The notes beneath the pieces were generated by a model. That model ran no database searches and was not told where the DNA came from. It saw only the letters and a program-made list of their open reading frames with translations. Made by a program: the position numbers and the translations under genes. From NCBI GenBank assembly GCA_963726975.1, contig CAVSEK010000004.1:62001-126000 (forward strand): a stretch of 64,000 nt of DNA, given 5' to 3'. Positions within the stretch are counted from its first letter, which is position 1. Each line of letters begins with the position of its first letter. The DNA is from CAVSEK01 sp963726975. GTDB taxonomy: Bacteria; Actinomycetota; Actinomycetes; Mycobacteriales; SCTD01. Below, piece after piece: positions 60,700-64,000 of this stretch.

Positions 60700-62055
60700 T
60701 CACAGCCAGGTGCTGATGCGCACGACCGAGCCTTCCGGCCCGGAGCGGACCTGCACGAGGTCGGCCAGCTGGTGCAGCATCCAGCAGCCGCGCCCGCTCG
60801 TGCCGTCGAGCGCCGGGCGCCGGCGCCCGATGAGCGGGTCGTCGATGACCCCGCGGTCGCGGACCTCGCAGACCAGCGCGCCGTCCTGCACCCAGGTGCG
60901 CAGGACGCCCGACCCGCCGCCGTGCCGCACGCTGTTGGTCGCCGCCTCCGACACCGCGAGGGTCAGGTCGGCGCGGGCGGCGGCGGGCAGCAGCCCGCTC
61001 GCCCGGCGGCCGACCGCGCGGCGGACGTCGACGAGGCCCTGCTCGGCGAAGGCGAGCTCCTCGACGGGGACCTCCGGCTCGGGGAGGCCGCGCGAGAACG
61101 CGTCCGTGGCGTGGTGCGCCCCGCCGTAGGTCGGGCTGCCGCGGTAGTCGTCCCCGACGACGAGGACCGGGTGGCTGTGGCCCGCCTCGACGAGCAGCTC
61201 CTCCGGCAGCTGCTGCACGTCGTACGCGCAGCGCAGCCACAGCGGGGTGTCGGGGTCCACGGCGAGGTTGACCAGCGCCTCGGAGACGGCGCACTCCTCG
61301 ACCTCCGCGGGCCGTCGACCGGGCCACAGCAGCTGCCCGATCCCGCGCACGGCCCGGCCGCCGGCCTCGTCGACGAAGGCGCCGAGCGCCGGGACGAGCC
61401 GGGCGGGGTTGCCGCCCAGCTCGCTCATGTCGACCCAGGCGACCTCCCCGGTCGGGTCCACGACGGCGGCCCGCACCTGCGCCAGCTGCTGCGGCGGCAG
61501 CGCCACCAGCACCGGCTGTCCCCGGTCGAGCCCGTCCTGCACGAACGGCGCGGCGGCCGCGACGAGCCCGGCCTCCCCGTCGTACAGCAGCGCCTCGTGC
61601 CGGAAGCCGTCGTGCGCGCCCTGGTCGCGCGGCTGAGGGACCGGCGCCCGCGCGGCGCGGACCGGGGCGGGCGGTCCGACGAGCGAGCGGGCCCGCGACG
61701 TCGACACGCCGAGCAGCACGCCGACGTCGCGCACCGGGAAGCCCGACGCGGCCAGTGCCCGGGCCAGCCCGCGGCGCAGCGTCACCGCCTCGACGGAGAC
61801 CTGGTCGGGGTCCTCGCGCAGCTCCTTGGCGGCCGCGAGCAGCTCGGCGGAGCCGTGCCGGGCCACGAGGTCGACGACGACGTGCGCCTCCGCGGGCCCG
61901 TCGTCGGCGGCGACGTGCTCCAGGACGAGCGACCGCGCGACGTCCTGCACCTCGCGCAGCCGCGTCGTGCGGGCCTCGCGGTCCAGACCGGGCAGCCGGA
62001 CGACCCAGGTCGGGCCGTCCTGCCAGCACGTGGCCGTCCAGGTGGTCGCGGACAT
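60700..62055 (-). CDS. HicB-like/HTH-MEDS-HATPase fusion regulator
   Basis: A 451-residue three-part protein. Residues 1-125 match the HicB-like fold plus a C-terminal helix-turn-helix (TATCWQDGPTWVVRLPG...GFPVRDVGVLLGVSTSRARSLVG), which in many actinobacteria is a stand-alone protein. Residues about 150-300 are a MEDS domain (FRHEALLYDGEAGLV...VPALGAFVDEAG), a methanogen/methylotroph DcmR-type sensor. The C-terminus (about 320-451) is an RsbW-like ATPase (SEAATNSVRHGGG, VRDRGVIDDP, GRGCWML). It may link DNA binding, sensing and anti-sigma switching in one chain. ATG 62055 has GGGAG upstream. Confidence 0.85.
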   Translation of the reverse strand: MSATTWTATCWQDGPTWVVRLPGLDREARTTRLREVQDVARSLVLEHVAADDGPAEAHVVVDLVARHGSAELLAAAKELREDPDQVSVEAVTLRRGLARALAASGFPVRDVGVLLGVSTSRARSLVGPPAPVRAARAPVPQPRDQGAHDGFRHEALLYDGEAGLVAAAAPFVQDGLDRGQPVLVALPPQQLAQVRAAVVDPTGEVAWVDMSELGGNPARLVPALGAFVDEAGGRAVRGIGQLLWPGRRPAEVEECAVSEALVNLAVDPDTPLWLRCAYDVQQLPEELLVEAGHSHPVLVVGDDYRGSPTYGGAHHATDAFSRGLPEPEVPVEELAFAEQGLVDVRRAVGRRASGLLPAAARADLTLAVSEAATNSVRHGGGSGVLRTWVQDGALVCEVRDRGVIDDPLIGRRRPALDGTSGRGCWMLHQLADLVQVRSGPEGSVVRISTWL

Positions 62056-62151
62056 CCCGCTCCCTCGTCCCGGGCCTGCCGGGAGAGTCGCTCCGGGTCC
62101 GGTGGGCCAGGGGCCGGACGGTGCTGCTCGTCGAGCGTAGCCCCGGACCGG

Positions 62152-62832
62152 TCAGGCGGCAGGTGCGAGCCGGCCGAGCGCCGTCCGGGCGACCTGCGCC
62201 TGGAACTGCAGCAGCGACTGGCCGTCGGGCGCCGCGCCGTAGCCGGTGACGAGCAGCAGCACGCGGCCCGAGCGCACCAGCGTGCGCACGTCGCCGGACA
62301 CCACGCCCGGGGTCGTCAACCGGTAGTGCGTCCCGACCGCGGGCGCCGGGACGTCGACCGGCCCGAGCTCCTCCACCGCGTACGGCGTGCCCTGCAGCTC
62401 GTAGGTCGAGCAGCCGGTCGCGGCCGCGACGGCCCGGTCGTACGCCGCCTGCGCCCCGGTCTCGTCGGCGTAGACCGACAGCACCTCGAAGACGTTGGCC
62501 TGCCCGGTGCGGCCGGACTGCGCGAGCACGTTGGCCACCTGGTGCGGCGCGTCGGGCTGCGGGGCCCGGCACAGCGCCAGCTGCGGCACGCCCTGGGTGG
62601 TGAGGTCGGCCGAGGCGTACGGCCGGCGCGAGGTGAGGTCGGGCAGGTCGGAGGCCTGCAGCAGCATCGCCGACAGCTGCGCGGACGTGAGGTCGCCCTG
62701 GGCCGGCGGGGTGGTCGCGACGTCCTGCGGCGGCACCGGCACCGCCCGCGGGGCGCCCGCACCGGCGCAGCCGGTCAGCAGCGCCACGACGAGCAGGCCG
62801 GGGACGGTCCGGGCGGAGGTCGACGGGCGCAC
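62152..62832 (-). CDS. Sensor-type lipoprotein
   Basis: A 226-residue lipoprotein with lipobox LLTGC at residues 18-22 and a PknH-like extracellular fold: TTPPAQGDLTSAQLSAMLLQASDLPDL, two cysteines (LALCRAP, TGCSTYEL), a VLSVYADETGAQAAYDRAVAAA helix and a C-terminal beta strand. Similar domains bind ligands outside the cell. GTG start; a weak CAGACT hexamer lies six bases upstream. Confidence 0.7.
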   Translation of the reverse strand: MRPSTSARTVPGLLVVALLTGCAGAGAPRAVPVPPQDVATTPPAQGDLTSAQLSAMLLQASDLPDLTSRRPYASADLTTQGVPQLALCRAPQPDAPHQVANVLAQSGRTGQANVFEVLSVYADETGAQAAYDRAVAAATGCSTYELQGTPYAVEELGPVDVPAPAVGTHYRLTTPGVVSGDVRTLVRSGRVLLLVTGYGAAPDGQSLLQFQAQVARTALGRLAPAA

Positions 62833-62877
62833 ACCCCCAGTCTGCGGGGTGGCCGGCCGACGGGCAGGTCGGGCGGG

Positions 62878-63384
62878 TCAGCCCACGACATCGACCACGG
62901 CGTCGACCACGGCGTCGACCACGGCCCGCTGCCGCTCCGCCCGGTACATCACGTCGTCGGCGCGCGCGAGCAGGTCGACGACCTCCTCCCCGGGACCGGC
63001 CAGGGCCACGCCGGTCGAGCAGGTCACCTGCTGGCCGGCCAGCCGCGCCGTGGCCGCCCCCGAGACCCGTCCGGTCCCGTCCTGCGCCACCTCGCGCAGC
63101 CGGGCGCCCGGCCCGGCGAGCACGCCGTCGCCCGCGGTGTGGCCGTAGCGGTCGTTGACCGGCTCGACGTCGTCGACGTCGAGGGAGACGAGCGCGACGA
63201 CCCCACCTCGACGGCGCCGTCGTCGGCGGCGCACCGGCACCGACACGCAGGTCTCGATGCCGAGCTCCCGCGCGGCCCTCGTCGAGCGCGCTTGCAGAGC
63301 GTGTCGTGCCAGGGCACGCACAGCCCCTCGGGCACCGCGAAGCCGGCGCCGCGCGAGCTGCAGCAGCTGCTGGACCCGGCTCAC
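62878..63384 (-). pseudogene. Decayed GAF-GGDEF diguanylate cyclase gene
   Basis: Fragments in different frames resemble a GAF domain (AVPEGLCVPWHDTLC; ARELGIETCVSVPVR) and a GGDEF domain (LDVDDVEPVNDRYGHTAGDGVLA). The GGDEF active site is missing: about 50 residues around it are replaced by GRVSGAATARL, then the end returns with CSTGVALAG and ARADDVMYRAERQ. At least two further frame changes are needed. The C-terminus runs into a 12-bp repeat. I see no intact frame, so I call a pseudogene, possibly worsened by sequence errors. Confidence 0.65.
62889..62924. repeat. Three tandem 12-bp repeats at the end of the pseudogene
   Basis: CATCGACCACGG followed by two copies of CGTCGACCACGG. In frame, they read as Val-Val-Asp-Ala repeats. 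Confidence 0.85.
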
Positions 63385-63496
63385 CCCCGCACGGTCGCCG
63401 CCCGACGCCCCCGCGCACGACCCGTACGGGCTGGTCCGTCCTGCCCAGCGCCGTCGTGGGGCGTCCGGCTACCGTCGGTCCGGGTCGAGGAGGGCC

Positions 63497-64000
63497 GTGG
63501 ACGAGGCAGAGCCGCTGTTCGTGCAGCGCGTCGGTGACGACGGACCCGTGGTGGCCTTCCTGCACGGCCTGTTCGGGCAGGGCAAGAACTTCACGGCGAT
63601 CGCCAAGGCGCTGACGCCGGACCTGCGCTCGCTGCTGCTCGACCTGCCCAACCACGGCCGGTCGCCCTGGACGGGCACCACCGACTACCTCGCGGCCGCC
63701 GACGCCGTCGCCGCGAGGCTGCGGACCGAGCACGACGGGCCGGTGCACGTCGTCGGGCACTCCATGGGCGGCAAGGTCGCGATGGTGCTCGCGCTGCGCC
63801 ACCCGCAGCTGGTGGACCGGCTCGTCGTCGTCGACATCTCCCCCGTCGACAGCGAGGGCGGCGACGAGTTCGAGCACCTGCTCGGCAGCCTGCAGCGCCT
63901 GGACCTCACGACGCTGTCGCGGCGCGGCGAGGCCGACGAGCGCCTGCGCGCCGACGTCCCCGACGACCGCGTGCGGGGCTTCCTCCTGCAGAACCTGCGC
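63497..64000 (+). CDS. Alpha/beta hydrolase, cut by the right edge
   Basis: First 168 residues of an alpha/beta-hydrolase-fold protein: HGLFGQGKNFTAIAKAL (oxyanion loop, about 24-40), DLPNHGRSPW, and nucleophile elbow VVGHSMGGK (Ser about 92). The pattern HGLFG...LPNHGRSP is of the YbfF/ABHD11 esterase type. GTG at 63497 has GAGGAGG upstream. The C-terminus with the catalytic His lies outside the window. Confidence 0.88.
   Translation, partial: MDEAEPLFVQRVGDDGPVVAFLHGLFGQGKNFTAIAKALTPDLRSLLLDLPNHGRSPWTGTTDYLAAADAVAARLRTEHDGPVHVVGHSMGGKVAMVLALRHPQLVDRLVVVDISPVDSEGGDEFEHLLGSLQRLDLTTLSRRGEADERLRADVPDDRVRGFLLQNLR

Noticed and set aside
56807..61129. Open frame of 1440 codons on the plus strand
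   Set aside because: Shadow of the GGDEF-EAL gene and antisense of the CoA-transferase and MEDS genes; highly skewed composition, no domains.

Overview
The window is 64 kb of very GC-rich (well over 70 percent by eye), densely packed bacterial DNA with GTG and ATG starts and frequent 4-base GTGA/ATGA stop-start overlaps. The gene content points to a soil-type actinomycete: SigR/RsrA disulfide-stress pair with the mycothiol-type anti-sigma factor, HicB-like/MEDS signalling protein, fused isobutyryl-CoA mutase, DesA3-like desaturase with its ferredoxin-type reductase, AcrA1-like acyl-CoA reductase. I cannot name the genus. No rRNA, tRNA, CRISPR array, prophage or insertion sequence was seen.

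Layout. 0-6 kb: galE (cut by the left edge), rsrA-sigR, a divergent DtxR-family metal regulator, a hydrolase, a methyltransferase-like protein, a DksA/TraR zinc-finger protein and a secreted/anchored hypothetical. 6-13.6 kb: SNF2 helicase, SRAP/YedK DNA-protein crosslink protein, then a branched-chain-amino-acid-type ABC operon (lipoprotein, LivH, a fused LivM-LivG, LivK). 13.7-17 kb: aroA-rsgA-AlkZ-like glycosylase operon. 17-24.7 kb: a lipid-redox island of an acyl-CoA reductase, a ferritin-like diiron oxygenase with TetR, a desaturase with its reductase, and MerR. The order SRAP-aroA-rsgA-desaturase-reductase next to sigR/rsrA resembles, from memory, the sigH-Rv3226c-aroA-rsgA-desA3-Rv3230c region of Mycobacterium tuberculosis, with extra genes inserted.

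24.7-36 kb: AMP-forming ligase, Ski2-like helicase, acyl-CoA dehydrogenase-like protein, then a compact type II fatty-acid cluster with two ACPs transcribed outward from a 40-bp divergent promoter (fabD-fabG-acp one way, acp-fabF-hisN-UVR protein the other). 36-49 kb: msrA under a SigR-type promoter, K+/H+ antiporter, prfC, phosphatase, aminoglycoside-phosphotransferase-like kinase, DEAD helicase, GreA-like factor, FAD oxidase-serA, PemK-like protein, otsA. 49-64 kb: icmF, MarR, DUF1326-DUF2182 pair, a three-gene phosphorelay/c-di-GMP operon, CaiB-type CoA-transferase, a HicB-MEDS-HATPase fusion, a lipoprotein, a decayed GAF-GGDEF gene and an alpha/beta hydrolase running off the right edge.

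Three genome-wide themes emerge. (1) At least fourteen genes have a TANNNT -10 hexamer only 6-8 bases before the start codon, predicting leaderless mRNAs; twice the TAG stop of the upstream gene is itself the start of the next gene's -10. (2) Two near-perfect SigR promoters (GGGAAK-N18-GTT) drive sigR and msrA. (3) About ten otherwise intact conserved genes (aroA, rsgA, icmF and others) are broken by single-base frame changes, mostly one extra C on the coding strand; this looks like a systematic sequence error rather than gene decay. The most interesting candidate system is the 17-24 kb lipid-redox island with shared TGTGTCA operator boxes.
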